64,000 nt of DNA from Bacteroidota bacterium (lineage in GTDB: Bacteria; Bacteroidota; Bacteroidia; B-17B0; Aurantibacillaceae), in NCBI GenBank assembly GCA_016702705.1, contig JADJDM010000006.1, positions 310,001 to 374,000 on the forward strand. The letters run 5' to 3'. The position numbers and the translations under genes are program-made. Numbering within the stretch: position 1 is the stretch's first letter; each line of letters opens with the position of its first letter. A model generated the notes under the pieces. It searched no databases. It saw only the letters and a program-made list of their open reading frames with translations, and was not told the DNA's origin. Positions 50,701 to 59,164 of this stretch are shown piece by piece.

Positions 50701-51594
50701 GGTTTTGACACAGTTGGTTTCACTCCACTAGATGCAAACGGAGAATATGCTTTTCCTAGCTTAAATGCAGGCGATTATTTAATTAAAGTTTTACCTGATG
50801 AAACTAGTTTTCCTTTATCTGTGCCAACTTATTACGGCAATGCATTTCAGTGGGATTCATCTTTAGTTTACACACATGGCTGTGCGCAAACGGATACTGC
50901 CAACATTCAAATTGTTGAAACGGATTTAATTTTTGGTACTGCAAGTGTTTCTGGATATATATTGGAAGATACAATTTATGGAATAGATGGTGTAAATAGA
51001 AACTTGAACATTGGTCAACCAAATACACCATTTGTACCTGGAGGGCCATTAAAAGGAATTGATGTTAAACTCGGTAGAAACCCTGGTGGTGGAATTCAAG
51101 CAAGGGTTAGGACAGACAGTACAGGATACTACATATTTGATAGCATACCAGTAGGTGGATATAAAATTTATGTTGATATTCCTAACTTACCGATGGATTC
51201 AACAAGGGAGTTACTAATTGCGGCAGAAGATTCAAGTATTCAAAACAACTATTTTGTCGACTCTGCAAAAATTTATGTTAATGCTGATACTGTAAGTTTT
51301 GTTGGAATATACTCATCAGCCAAATCATACGAAAATAAATTTAGCATCTACCCTAATCCCGCAAAGGATGTATTGTATATTAATTACGATTTAGAGAAAG
51401 AAGGCAAAGTTGGTTTTGAAATTACTAATTTATTTGGACAAGTAATTAAAACTGAGCCAATGCGTAAGCATCCAGAAGGAAAGAACATTTTTATATTTAA
51501 TATAAACCAACTTAACTTATCAGGTGGAGTTTATTTTATTAGTATTTTAAATGAGAACAAAAAATACACACAGCGTGTGGTGGTTATTGAATAA
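47773..51594 (+). CDS. Large LamG-containing T9SS type A surface protein
   Basis: The 1273-residue protein has a signal peptide (MKKILSLALAFSLISTFSFS), a propeller-like N-terminal region (about 25-410; SDNRLFETADGINYTEN, GQIWRSC), an Ig-like module ending YAVTVTDANGCKNTA, a LamG domain at about 520-690 (QLTIELWINPSTTNNG, INQWSHVVLRFDG, IKDLRIWNTART), further Ig-like modules, two SdrD/carboxypeptidase-regulatory-like domains at about 960-1190 (GYYIFDSIPVGGYKIYV), and a type A sorting domain (SIYPNPAKDVLYINYD to QRVVVIE). It is an exported modular surface protein. No catalytic residues are recognised. A strong terminator follows. Confidence 0.85.
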   Translation: MKKILSLALAFSLISTFSFSQSTFGFVEKFGFDGQNGSVTTMASFKGKLYAGMGAFSAPIFSSTNGDPNSFSNVYDPMLHHKVSNFCVTTDGLGYIYAGLIGGASMPQRLINNNQVQATPASKVVRSIDGVTWEDYYELPFGSMDQLEIRAINVFNGTGAIDSVYIAYTDDNGYSHIVRNAIDANDFVNSATWQEVANFNTLFGSTSNITSSVVYAGKLIYSTSDNRLFETADGINYTENTNFYNSMGGGSTMLNNYTTSLGVFGGNLYLGTYNDNSAQLWKTSDGLVFDSLLSIPNFYRIKNLTNAGGKLWMLATDFNLFQVGSYDGTTYTIENNNEFGSVDIEAEYNSAITEFDNHLYIGVEHNDGGGKRLANNPKTKGEVKRVTNNPTKQILEMGSNGGQIWRSCLVGPMPIVSINNGVDTTVCVGASVVLNASAGFSNYLWLEDETTQSIITNTTGFYAVTVTDANGCKNTAEYTILNPNIINVTFNDSITNTTISPIIVCEGFTTPTLLAKAESDSFGLKLGNPNKGFVTPGSTSFASRQLTIELWINPSTTNNGMIVTEYDLGGNWNLDNHDVIEYYGGTIYVELPGMSETNIGNVPINQWSHVVLRFDGTTLNGFINGVPGGSPITGSWALPTSGSDAFKVGHTFANGIGSTGTMDGIIKDLRIWNTARTDSAILADMNNLPIGVYPNLIYHYPLNEGSGNVANDISGNANHSVNLTGTFVSPQVVTITPAAGAIDLGNNYFQFNPSQTTTYNASYTNSTGCLVNSVFTVEVPQVNFTGSLPAICGGLDASIYMATPGSYTITPSVIDANPYFTPSPQPTIPTWYYVSGFSSNAGCAISDSILINVGPTFLSNVGNPLPLTPCEESIITLDVLASDGTAPYTFYWQLSGATPFDTTNVDSLSYFAGSLNSFVTATGIDGIGCPLSPPVTFNINPIASSILTGHVTTPPPTSLNIDNGFVYVFKHQPGNAGFDTVGFTPLDANGEYAFPSLNAGDYLIKVLPDETSFPLSVPTYYGNAFQWDSSLVYTHGCAQTDTANIQIVETDLIFGTASVSGYILEDTIYGIDGVNRNLNIGQPNTPFVPGGPLKGIDVKLGRNPGGGIQARVRTDSTGYYIFDSIPVGGYKIYVDIPNLPMDSTRELLIAAEDSSIQNNYFVDSAKIYVNADTVSFVGIYSSAKSYENKFSIYPNPAKDVLYINYDLEKEGKVGFEITNLFGQVIKTEPMRKHPEGKNIFIFNINQLNLSGGVYFISILNENKKYTQRVVVIE

Positions 51595-51617
51595 GCTTAT
51601 TAATTTCATTATTACAA

Positions 51618-51650
51618 ACAGGCGACTCAAAAGGTCGCCTGTTTTTTTTA
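51618..51650 (+). terminator. Terminator of the LamG surface-protein gene
   Basis: ACAGGCGAC and GTCGCCTGT form a perfect stem with a 7-base loop, followed by an eight-base T-run on the plus strand, 23 bp after the stop. Confidence 0.92.
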
Positions 51651-51708
51651 TACCTTTTTCTAATTAAAATAAATTCATTTAGTATATTTACTCTATTAAT
51701 AAAATTTC

Positions 51709-53811
51709 ATGATGAATAAATCTTTTATAACAATACTCCTTTTTATTATATGTCTAAACGGCATATCTCAAAGTGATTATATAGCTAATTACGATTTTAA
51801 CTCGGCTAATGATGATTGGACAACTTATAACAGAGAAGATGTTGTAACTAAAACAGCTGATGGAAAATACACCATTCAGTATAAAAAAGATGGTAGCTCT
51901 TGGTCGCACAACCGTGAATTTTATGTTAATCCTAATGCAGATTATGAAATTAATGTTGCGGTTGCACAAACTGCAGGTAAAACAACAAAAGCGCATGGCT
52001 TTGTTTTTGCGCGTGAAGACAAAGATAATAGCTACGCATTTTGTATAGCTGCAAACGGAAATGTTACCATACTAAAAACTGCAAACGGAAAGGTAGCCAA
52101 CATCCTAGAGTGGACACTTTGTAGTGCCGTAAAGCCGAGTCCACAAACAAATGTATTATCAATTAAAAAAACAGCTAACCGCTGGACTTTTTATGTAAAC
52201 AATGTAGAAGTTCATACTATGGAAACTCAAAAAGCTTTTGGTTTTTATTATGGATATTATATAACTGGAGAAATAACTATTGAGTATGATTATTTTCAAA
52301 TAAAGCAAAAAGCAAGGACAATTAATTTAATTGAGAACTCCGAATTATTTGGTGAGCGTGAAAATTTAGGCACTAATGTAAACTCCAACTACACTGAAAA
52401 ATCTCCTGTAATTACAGCTGATGAACAAACCATTTATTATGTACGTGATGAACATCCTGAAAACATTGGAGAAAAAAAGAATGATGATATATGGGTATCT
52501 TCTTTAAACGCAAGTTCTAATTCATGGAGTTTAGCAAAAAATGTTGGTTCTCCCTGGAACAGTAAAGGCAATAATTATATTATTAGTATGAGTGCCGATA
52601 ATACGGTTGCTTTATTAGGCAACAAATATGATTCAACTGGAAACACGGTTGGAAAAGGAGTTTCAATTAGTTACAAAACTGCAAGCGGCTGGACAAAGCC
52701 CAAAGAAATGAAAATTAAAAACTACTATAATTATAATATTTATTCAGAAAGCTGCCTTTCTCCCGAAGGAGATGTGCTATTAGTAACATGTGAACGCGAC
52801 CAAACATTTGGAGAAAAAGACATTTATTTTTGTACACTTTTAGCCGATAGTACTTGGTCGGAACCAAAAAACATTGGAAACGTTGCTAATAGTTTTGCAG
52901 ATGAAGTAGGTCCCTTTTTAGCTGCCGATGGTGTAACAATGTATTTCTCAAGTGCTGGGCACCCAGGTTACGGGAAAAATGACATCTTCATGTCGCGCAG
53001 ATTAGATGATACTTGGACTAAATGGAGTGAGCCAAAAAACCTTGGTCCTAAAGTAAATACAGCTAAATGGGATGCTTATTACACAGTGCCTGCTTCTGGT
53101 AAAAATGCCTATTTGGTTTCTTCAACAACAGGAGCAAAAACAGATATCTATCGTATTAAACAACCTGAATCAGCTAAACCACTGCCACTCGTTTTAGTTA
53201 AAGGTATTGTGTATAATAGTGAAACTAAAAAAACAATGGCTGCCGAAATTACTTATAGCGAATTAGGTTCGGATAAAATTTTAGGTCATGCTAAATCTGA
53301 CCCAACAACTGGTATGTTTAATTTATCCTTACCAAAAGGAAAAAAATATTCATTTAATGCAACACATCCTGGATTTGCATCGGTACATTATAACTACGAT
53401 GCTACTGACTTAGGAGAATACAAAGAAGAAAAAATTGATTTGTATTTAACACCAATTAAAAAAGGTGTATCTATCGTAATGAACAACTTGTTTTTTACTG
53501 CAAATAAATTTGATTTACTTCCTACCTCCTATCCTGAATTAGATAAACTTTACAAATTACTTTTAGATAATCCTACTGTAACAATTGAGATTGGAGGGCA
53601 TACAAGTATTAATACTTCTGGTGAAAAATTCAACAAAGAATTATCTACTAACAGAGCTGCAGAAGTGAAAAATTACATTATTAGTAAAGGTATTGATAAG
53701 AAAAGAATTACTTCAAAAGGATATGGTTACTCGAAACCAATTTACAAAACTAACGAAGAAGCAGAACAAGCGAAAAACAGAAGGGTTGAATTTACTATTT
53801 TAACAGAGTAA
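51709..53811 (+). CDS. OmpA-family protein with PD40-like repeats
   Basis: The 700-residue protein has a signal peptide (ending ICLNGISQ), a jelly-roll-like N-terminal domain at about 25-205 (DDWTTYNREDV, FGFYYGYYITGEITIEYDYF), PD40/WD40-like repeats at about 215-480 (KSPVITADEQTIYYVRD, VGPFLAADGVTMYFSSAG, NDIFMSRR), a carboxypeptidase-regulatory-like domain, and a C-terminal OmpA domain at about 590-698 (IEIGGHTSINTSGEKFNKEL, LSTNRAAEVKNYII, GYGYSKPIY, NRRVEFTI). The OmpA part should bind peptidoglycan. This layout resembles PorE/SprF-type partners of T9SS, but no PorP/SprF-like gene is next to it, so I leave the role open. Start codons at 51709 and 51712 are both possible. Confidence 0.85.
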   Translation: MMNKSFITILLFIICLNGISQSDYIANYDFNSANDDWTTYNREDVVTKTADGKYTIQYKKDGSSWSHNREFYVNPNADYEINVAVAQTAGKTTKAHGFVFAREDKDNSYAFCIAANGNVTILKTANGKVANILEWTLCSAVKPSPQTNVLSIKKTANRWTFYVNNVEVHTMETQKAFGFYYGYYITGEITIEYDYFQIKQKARTINLIENSELFGERENLGTNVNSNYTEKSPVITADEQTIYYVRDEHPENIGEKKNDDIWVSSLNASSNSWSLAKNVGSPWNSKGNNYIISMSADNTVALLGNKYDSTGNTVGKGVSISYKTASGWTKPKEMKIKNYYNYNIYSESCLSPEGDVLLVTCERDQTFGEKDIYFCTLLADSTWSEPKNIGNVANSFADEVGPFLAADGVTMYFSSAGHPGYGKNDIFMSRRLDDTWTKWSEPKNLGPKVNTAKWDAYYTVPASGKNAYLVSSTTGAKTDIYRIKQPESAKPLPLVLVKGIVYNSETKKTMAAEITYSELGSDKILGHAKSDPTTGMFNLSLPKGKKYSFNATHPGFASVHYNYDATDLGEYKEEKIDLYLTPIKKGVSIVMNNLFFTANKFDLLPTSYPELDKLYKLLLDNPTVTIEIGGHTSINTSGEKFNKELSTNRAAEVKNYIISKGIDKKRITSKGYGYSKPIYKTNEEAEQAKNRRVEFTILTE

Positions 53812-53855
53812 TAAATTTAACCATAGATTCAAATAAAATTATTTAATCAAATAGC

Positions 53856-55766
53856 ATGAAATCAACGGGGCAAGGAAGTATAATCGGGAATAAGAAATCA
53901 GAAGAAAAGTCAGAAGTTTCTTTTAAACGAAAAGTTAAATATTATTTAAATAGCGCACTTTCTAAAACGCCTTATTTTGTTTTATTCCTAATAATTACTG
54001 CATTTATCTTAGGCTTGTTAATGGCTATCATTCAATATTATGTTGATGCCAATGCAGAAGTTACCTTTTTTGATAAATGGTGGGATAGCGTAACCAAAAT
54101 TTTAGGTTTAGGTAGTGGCGCTACTTGGACAAAAAGATTAATTGCCTTTATGTTTTGGGCCTTTGGCATTGCCATTTCTGGTACGGTGATTGGTTTTATT
54201 GCAACAGGAATTAAAGGTCTTGTAGAAAAACTAAAAAAAGGAAAGAGTCCAATCATTTCAAAAAACCACATTTTAATTATTGGTTGGTCGGATAGCATTT
54301 TTGCCATCTTAAAAGAACTATCTATTGCAAATGAAAATGTAAAAAACACAACTGTTGTTATTTTCTCTTCATTGAAAAACGAAAAAATGGAAGATGAAAT
54401 TGCAGCCAAAATTAACTCGAAATTAAATTTAAAAATAATAACACGCAGTGGAGATAGCTCAAACCCAATTGAATTAGAAATTGTAAATCCTAAAGAGGCT
54501 AAAACTATTTTAGTCTTAAGTCAAGATAACATCAGCGACTCTCAAGTTATCATTTCTATACTAGCTTTAGCATCCTTAGTTAAAAACAATACCATTCCAA
54601 TAATTGCGCAAATAAACGATGCTATTCACATTAAAAATTTAGAGAGTTTAAAAAACATTAATGTTGTTCCTGTGCTTTCTAAAAACATTATTACTAACGT
54701 TACTGCACAAACCTTAAGACAAAAAGGAATTGGCGCTATTATTTTAGATTTGCTCGATTTTGATGGAGATGAAATCTATTTTGCTGAAATACCTGAACTA
54801 ATTAATAAGCCTTATTCAGAAGCGCTCCTAGCTTTTGAAAAATCCTCTTCTATTGGTATTGTTAACGAAGAAGGCGTTTCTTGCTTAAATCCAGCTAATG
54901 AAACAATAATTAAAAAAGGTGATAAGCTTATTTTAATTTCGGAAGATGATAGTACAATTTTTTATAAGCCGCAAATTGCTTCGCAAAACGACAATTTTAA
55001 CTTCCCCACTAGTAAAAAATCAATTTCTGAAAAACACATTTTATTTATTGGTTGGTCGGAAATGGGCGTAGAAATTTTGAACACATTAAGTACATTTTTA
55101 TCTTCGAGTTCTGATGTTACTGTTCTATACCTACCAAAATTTGTTGAACCAAGCCAATTAGAAAAAACTAATTTTAATAATATAAATGTTCAATTCAAAG
55201 AAATTAATATGCATGAGTTTGATTTAGAGAAATTCATTGCAAGTGGTAATTTTGAAGAGATAATGGTATTGGGTTATACACATGAAATAAGCATTCCAGA
55301 TGCTGACGTGTTAACGCTTATGGAAATGTTAAAGCTTGACAGCATTAAACATACTAATACAAACATTAAATATAGAGTTCTTGCGCAAATTTATGATTCG
55401 AGAAAAGCTAAACTTGCAAGCGCTACAGAAACAGAGGAATTAATTATTAGTGATAATTTATCGGCTATCTTAATTGCTCAATTAACTGAAAACCCTGCAT
55501 TAAATCCAATCTTCAATGATATTTTTGATGCAGATGGAGCGGCAATAAATATTTATCCAATCGAAAATTACGCGGAGCTTGGCAAAGAAATTAAGTATGT
55601 AGATATTGTAAACATTGGAATCAAATACAAAGAATCGGTTATTGGAGTAAGAATAGACAACTTAGAAGTGAATGATCATACAGAAGGTGTTTATTTAAAT
55701 CCAAGTAAAAACAAAACTTTTAAGCCTAAAAAAGGTGATCAGGTTATTGTGATAAGTATGGCTTAG
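53856..55766 (+). CDS. CASTOR/POLLUX-like ion channel with RCK/TrkA-N domains
   Basis: The 636-residue protein has two membrane helices, about 38-62 (YFVLFLIITAFILGLLMAII) and 98-122 (AFMFWAFGIAISGTVIGFIA), around a pore-like segment with GLGSGATW. Two Rossmann-type domains follow: one at about 137 (NHILIIGWSDSIFAILKEL) with SQDNISDSQVIISILALA, and one at about 393 (KHILFIGWSEMGVEILNTL). The order matches the Castor/Poll_mid ion-channel family, ligand-gated K+ or cation channels. It lies 44 bp after the OmpA-like gene. Ion and ligand are unknown. Confidence 0.82.
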   Translation: MKSTGQGSIIGNKKSEEKSEVSFKRKVKYYLNSALSKTPYFVLFLIITAFILGLLMAIIQYYVDANAEVTFFDKWWDSVTKILGLGSGATWTKRLIAFMFWAFGIAISGTVIGFIATGIKGLVEKLKKGKSPIISKNHILIIGWSDSIFAILKELSIANENVKNTTVVIFSSLKNEKMEDEIAAKINSKLNLKIITRSGDSSNPIELEIVNPKEAKTILVLSQDNISDSQVIISILALASLVKNNTIPIIAQINDAIHIKNLESLKNINVVPVLSKNIITNVTAQTLRQKGIGAIILDLLDFDGDEIYFAEIPELINKPYSEALLAFEKSSSIGIVNEEGVSCLNPANETIIKKGDKLILISEDDSTIFYKPQIASQNDNFNFPTSKKSISEKHILFIGWSEMGVEILNTLSTFLSSSSDVTVLYLPKFVEPSQLEKTNFNNINVQFKEINMHEFDLEKFIASGNFEEIMVLGYTHEISIPDADVLTLMEMLKLDSIKHTNTNIKYRVLAQIYDSRKAKLASATETEELIISDNLSAILIAQLTENPALNPIFNDIFDADGAAINIYPIENYAELGKEIKYVDIVNIGIKYKESVIGVRIDNLEVNDHTEGVYLNPSKNKTFKPKKGDQVIVISMA

Positions 55767-55788
55767 TTAATAAACAGGAAGATAGTAC

Positions 55789-56265
55789 TTAGAGTCTTTC
55801 GTATAACTTTAAATTCGAAAGCTCTGCAATTTTCTCCGATGCTAACTCACCTTCTTTGCTAAAACTCCAAACAAAGAGTGATTTTATATTATGATTCATT
55901 TTAATTTGCTCAATCGCATTAACCGCTAATTCCTTAGCTATTCCTTTCCTTCTGCACTCTTCTAACACTAAAGCAGAACAGAGATAAACTGTTTCAAAAT
56001 GTTTTTCATTTTGGGTTAAAACAAAAAGCTGTTTCTCTGTTATTTCCTTTGCGAGAAAGCGACACATGAGCTCATTAGTCGTTGGTATAACTAATACCCA
56101 GGCAACAGGTCCTTCACCCAAATCTTGCTCAGAAACTGTTGCAGAGTGAATTGCAATTAATTGTTCAATTACCTCTTCATTTACATCCAATTGCTCGGGA
56201 TCATTTTTCACAGAGAACACATCCTCTGCTAATTGCATCATTCGTTCGAAATTGGATTGGGGCAT
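55789..56265 (-). CDS. GNAT-like acetyltransferase
   Basis: The 158-residue protein contains VYLCSALVLEECRRKGIAKE followed by AVNAIEQI, the acetyl-CoA-binding motif A (R-R-K-G-I-A) of GNAT proteins. The preceding PVAWVLVIPTTNELMCRFL strand and following SLFVWSFSKEG strand complete a partial GNAT fold. The N-terminal 40 residues are helical. The family call is moderate and the acceptor is unknown. It lies between two plus-strand genes as a single minus-strand unit. Confidence 0.65.
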   Translation of the reverse strand: MPQSNFERMMQLAEDVFSVKNDPEQLDVNEEVIEQLIAIHSATVSEQDLGEGPVAWVLVIPTTNELMCRFLAKEITEKQLFVLTQNEKHFETVYLCSALVLEECRRKGIAKELAVNAIEQIKMNHNIKSLFVWSFSKEGELASEKIAELSNLKLYERL

Positions 56266-56361
56266 GTTTAATTTATTTACAATTATACTGTTTGAACAAT
56301 TTACAAAATCTCTTAAAAGTATATAAAATAATTAAAGCGATAGCATAAACAAGTATCTTCG

Positions 56362-57492
56362 ATGCACTATTTAACTTCCGACATGTTTATATTTTTAGCC
56401 ATACTAGCATCTATTCTTTTTTCGTTTATCATCATTGTATTTGCATTTATGCAACAAGAAAAATTTGGTAAAAAACCAAGTGGTGAACGTTTAGAGAGAA
56501 TAAAAAAATCACCTAATTTCAAAAACGGGGCATTTCAAAATGTAAGCCATACACCAAGTTTTACTGAAGGCACAACTTATTGGTCGGTTTTAAAACAATT
56601 CATGTTTGAAAAGAATGAACGGAAACAACCTTTAAATGAAATCCCATCTCACAAAACAGATTTATTAAATTTAGATAGGAGTCATGATGCTTTAGTTTGG
56701 TTCGGTCACTCTTCTTATTTTATGCAAATAGATGGGAAACGGATTTTAGTTGACCCTGTACTGAGTGGCTCAGCTTCTCCCCTATCCATAGGGACAAAAG
56801 CTTTTAAGGGAGCAAACAATTATACAACCGAAGACATTCCCGAAATTGATTTCCTATTTATAACACATGACCATTGGGATCACTTAGATTATGACACCAT
56901 AAAAAAAATAAAACCAAAAGTTAAACAAATTATAACTGGGCTTGGAACAGGTGAACACCTTGAGCATTGGGGCTACGATAAAAACATCATTACTGAAGCT
57001 GATTGGAACGAACAAATTGAATTAGGAAATAACTTCATTGTAAACACTGTTACAGCAAGGCATTTCTCTGGAAGAGGATTTACCCGCAATAAAGCAATTT
57101 GGATTTCATTTGTTTTGCAAACACCAAGTATGAAAATATTTATTGGTGGTGATAGCGGTTACGATAAACACTTTAAAGAAACAGGAGAAAAACATGGCCC
57201 ATTTGATTTAGCCATTCTTGAAAACGGGCAATACAATGCTAAATGGCGTTACATACACATGCTACCAACTGAAATTCATACTGCTATTAAGGAGTTAAAT
57301 GTTAAACGCGTTATTCCAGTTCACTCAGCTAAATTCGCCCTATCCAATCATGATTGGGATGAACCACTTAAGCTAATTACCAAACACAACGAAGAAGAAA
57401 AACTAAACATTATAACACCAATGATTGGACAGCATGTTGATTTGAAAAACACAAATCAAGTGTTTGAGAAGTGGTGGAATGCGGTTAAATAA
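56362..57492 (+). CDS. MBL-fold hydrolase, NAPE-PLD/UlaG-like
   Basis: The 376-residue protein begins with a membrane anchor (MFIFLAILASILFSFIIIVFAF) and has a metallo-beta-lactamase domain: LVWFGHSSYFMQIDGKRILV, the metal motif THDHWDHLDYDT, TARHFSGRGFTRN, FIGGDSGYDKHF with its bridging Asp, and RVIPVHSAKFALSNHDWDEP with the last His. This block order is that of the NAPE-PLD/L-ascorbate-6-phosphate lactonase-like group. Active-site residues are all present, so it should be a zinc hydrolase with the domain on one side of the membrane. The substrate, perhaps a phospholipid derivative, cannot be told. Confidence 0.87.
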   Translation: MHYLTSDMFIFLAILASILFSFIIIVFAFMQQEKFGKKPSGERLERIKKSPNFKNGAFQNVSHTPSFTEGTTYWSVLKQFMFEKNERKQPLNEIPSHKTDLLNLDRSHDALVWFGHSSYFMQIDGKRILVDPVLSGSASPLSIGTKAFKGANNYTTEDIPEIDFLFITHDHWDHLDYDTIKKIKPKVKQIITGLGTGEHLEHWGYDKNIITEADWNEQIELGNNFIVNTVTARHFSGRGFTRNKAIWISFVLQTPSMKIFIGGDSGYDKHFKETGEKHGPFDLAILENGQYNAKWRYIHMLPTEIHTAIKELNVKRVIPVHSAKFALSNHDWDEPLKLITKHNEEEKLNIITPMIGQHVDLKNTNQVFEKWWNAVK

Positions 57493-57520
57493 AATAGCCA
57501 CGATTTCTCTGTGGCTATTT
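57492..57520. terminator. Terminator between the MBL hydrolase and glyS
   Basis: AAATAGCCAC (57492-57501) and GTGGCTATTT (57511-57520) form a perfect stem between convergent genes, with short T-runs on both strands. Confidence 0.75.
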
Positions 57521-57542
57521 CTTAAAACAATTATTGAACGAA

Positions 57543-59084
57543 TCAACTAACCTTCTTCAACAAATACTTCATATTCACTTTCTCATCAATCATTGCAGGA
57601 AGAGCTGATATAGCAACACGTTCTTGTTTCATTGTATCGCGGTCGCGAATGGTAACTGTATTATCTTCTATACTTTGTTGATCTACAGTAATACAATATG
57701 GAGTACCTATCGCATCTTGTCTACGGTAACGCTTACCAATGTTATCTTTTTCTTCGTAAGTAACATTATGGTCGAAACGAAGTGTATTAAATATTTCCAT
57801 CGCCTTTTCTGGCATACCATCCTTACCCATTAAAGGGAATACTGCAACTTTTATTGGAGCTAATTGTGGTGGTAAGCTAAGCACTACACGTGTTTCACCA
57901 TTATCTACAACTTCTTCTTTAAATGAAGTAGAAAGGATTGCTAAAAACAAACGATCTAAACCAACCGATGTTTCTACTACATAAGGAACATAACTTGCAT
58001 TTAATTCAGGGTCGAAATATTGTAATTTCTTTCCGCTGAATTGTTCGTGTTGTTTTAAATCAAAATCAGTACGAGAATGAATTCCTTCTAACTCTTTAAA
58101 TCCAAATGGAAATTCAAATTCGATATCAGCAGCTGCGTTTGCATAATGTGCTAATTTAATATGATCATGAAAACGATATTTCTTTTCATCAATACCTAAA
58201 GCCTTGTGCCAAGCAATACGTGTAGCTTTCCATTTTTCGTACCATTCCATTTCAGTACCTGGGCGAACAAAGAATTGCATTTCCATTTGTTCAAACTCAC
58301 GCATACGGAAAATAAACTGACGAGCAACAATCTCATTACGGAAAGCTTTGCCTGTTTGTGCAATACCAAAAGGAATTTTCATTCTTCCTGTTTTTTGCAC
58401 GTTTAAGTAATTCACAAAAATACCTTGCGCAGTTTCCGGACGTAAATAAATAATGTTCGATTCATCCGTTACAGCTCCCATTGAAGTAGAGAACATTAAG
58501 TTAAACTGACGAACATCTGTCCAGTTGCGGCTACCGCTAATAGGGCAAACAATTTCGCAATCAACTATAATTTGTTTTACTTCCTCTAAATTTCCTGCTT
58601 CTAATGCAGCCTTAAAACGAGCATGAATCTCATCTTTCTTTGCTTGGTATTCCAACACTCGTGCGTTAGTACTGCGGAACATAGCTTCATCAAAACCTTC
58701 GAAACGTTTTGCTGCTTTTTCAACTTCTTTGTTTATTTTATCGTCAATCTTCGCCATGTGATCTTCAATCAAAACATCGGCGCGGTAACGTTTTTTACTG
58801 TCTTTGTTATCAATTAACGGGTCGTTAAATGCATCCACGTGTCCACTTGCTTTCCAAGTTGTTGGGTGCATAAAGATGGCAGCATCAATACCAACGATAT
58901 TATCGTTCATTTGCACCATACTTTTCCACCAATAATCGCGGATGTTCTTTTTTAGTTCAGCTCCATTTTGACCATAGTCATAAACAGCACTTAAGCCATC
59001 ATAAATTTCGCTGCTTTGAAAAATAAACCCATACTCCTTAGCATGGGAAATAACGTTTTTGAATTGATCTTCGGGTGTGCTCAT
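57543..59084 (-). CDS. glyS: Glycyl-tRNA synthetase, alpha2 (eukaryotic-like) type
   Basis: The 513-residue protein is the single-chain GlyRS of Bacteroidota. It begins with the class II block YGFIFQSSEIYDGLSAVYDYG and LKKNIRDYWWKSMV, and continues with LRPETAQGIFVNYLNV, FGIAQTGKAFRNEI (motif 2 region), EFEQMEMQFFV and VETSVGLDRLFLAIL (motif 3). The C-terminal anticodon-binding domain has PIKVAVFPLM, IGKRYRRQDAIGTPYCITVD and TVTIRDRDT. It charges tRNA-Gly. A TACTTTTG promoter box lies 9 bp before the ATG at 59093. Confidence 0.96.
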   Translation of the reverse strand: MSTPEDQFKNVISHAKEYGFIFQSSEIYDGLSAVYDYGQNGAELKKNIRDYWWKSMVQMNDNIVGIDAAIFMHPTTWKASGHVDAFNDPLIDNKDSKKRYRADVLIEDHMAKIDDKINKEVEKAAKRFEGFDEAMFRSTNARVLEYQAKKDEIHARFKAALEAGNLEEVKQIIVDCEIVCPISGSRNWTDVRQFNLMFSTSMGAVTDESNIIYLRPETAQGIFVNYLNVQKTGRMKIPFGIAQTGKAFRNEIVARQFIFRMREFEQMEMQFFVRPGTEMEWYEKWKATRIAWHKALGIDEKKYRFHDHIKLAHYANAAADIEFEFPFGFKELEGIHSRTDFDLKQHEQFSGKKLQYFDPELNASYVPYVVETSVGLDRLFLAILSTSFKEEVVDNGETRVVLSLPPQLAPIKVAVFPLMGKDGMPEKAMEIFNTLRFDHNVTYEEKDNIGKRYRRQDAIGTPYCITVDQQSIEDNTVTIRDRDTMKQERVAISALPAMIDEKVNMKYLLKKVS

Positions 59085-59092
59085 AATGGGTG

Positions 59093-59100
59093 CAAAAGTA
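59093..59100 (-). promoter_or_regulatory. -7 box of glyS
   Basis: TACTTTTG on the minus strand matches TAnnTTTG and lies 8 bp upstream of the glyS ATG, implying a very short leader. The -33 region has only a partial match. Confidence 0.45.
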
Positions 59101-59138
59101 AGGAAATTTTATGAGGATAGAAACTATAGAATATTAGC

Positions 59139-59146
59139 TATATTTG
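59139..59146 (+). promoter_or_regulatory. -7 box of the WG-repeat gene
   Basis: TATATTTG (59139-59146) matches the -7 consensus and overlaps the TTG at 59144, so the real start must be the ATG at 59165. No good -33 box is seen. Confidence 0.5.
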
Positions 59147-59164
59147 GTAATAGATTTTATTCCC

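Noticed and set aside
51709..53811. Naming the OmpA-like protein as PorE of the T9SS machine
   Set aside because: The domain order is similar, but PorP/SprF and other machine genes are not adjacent and the N-terminal domain differs.
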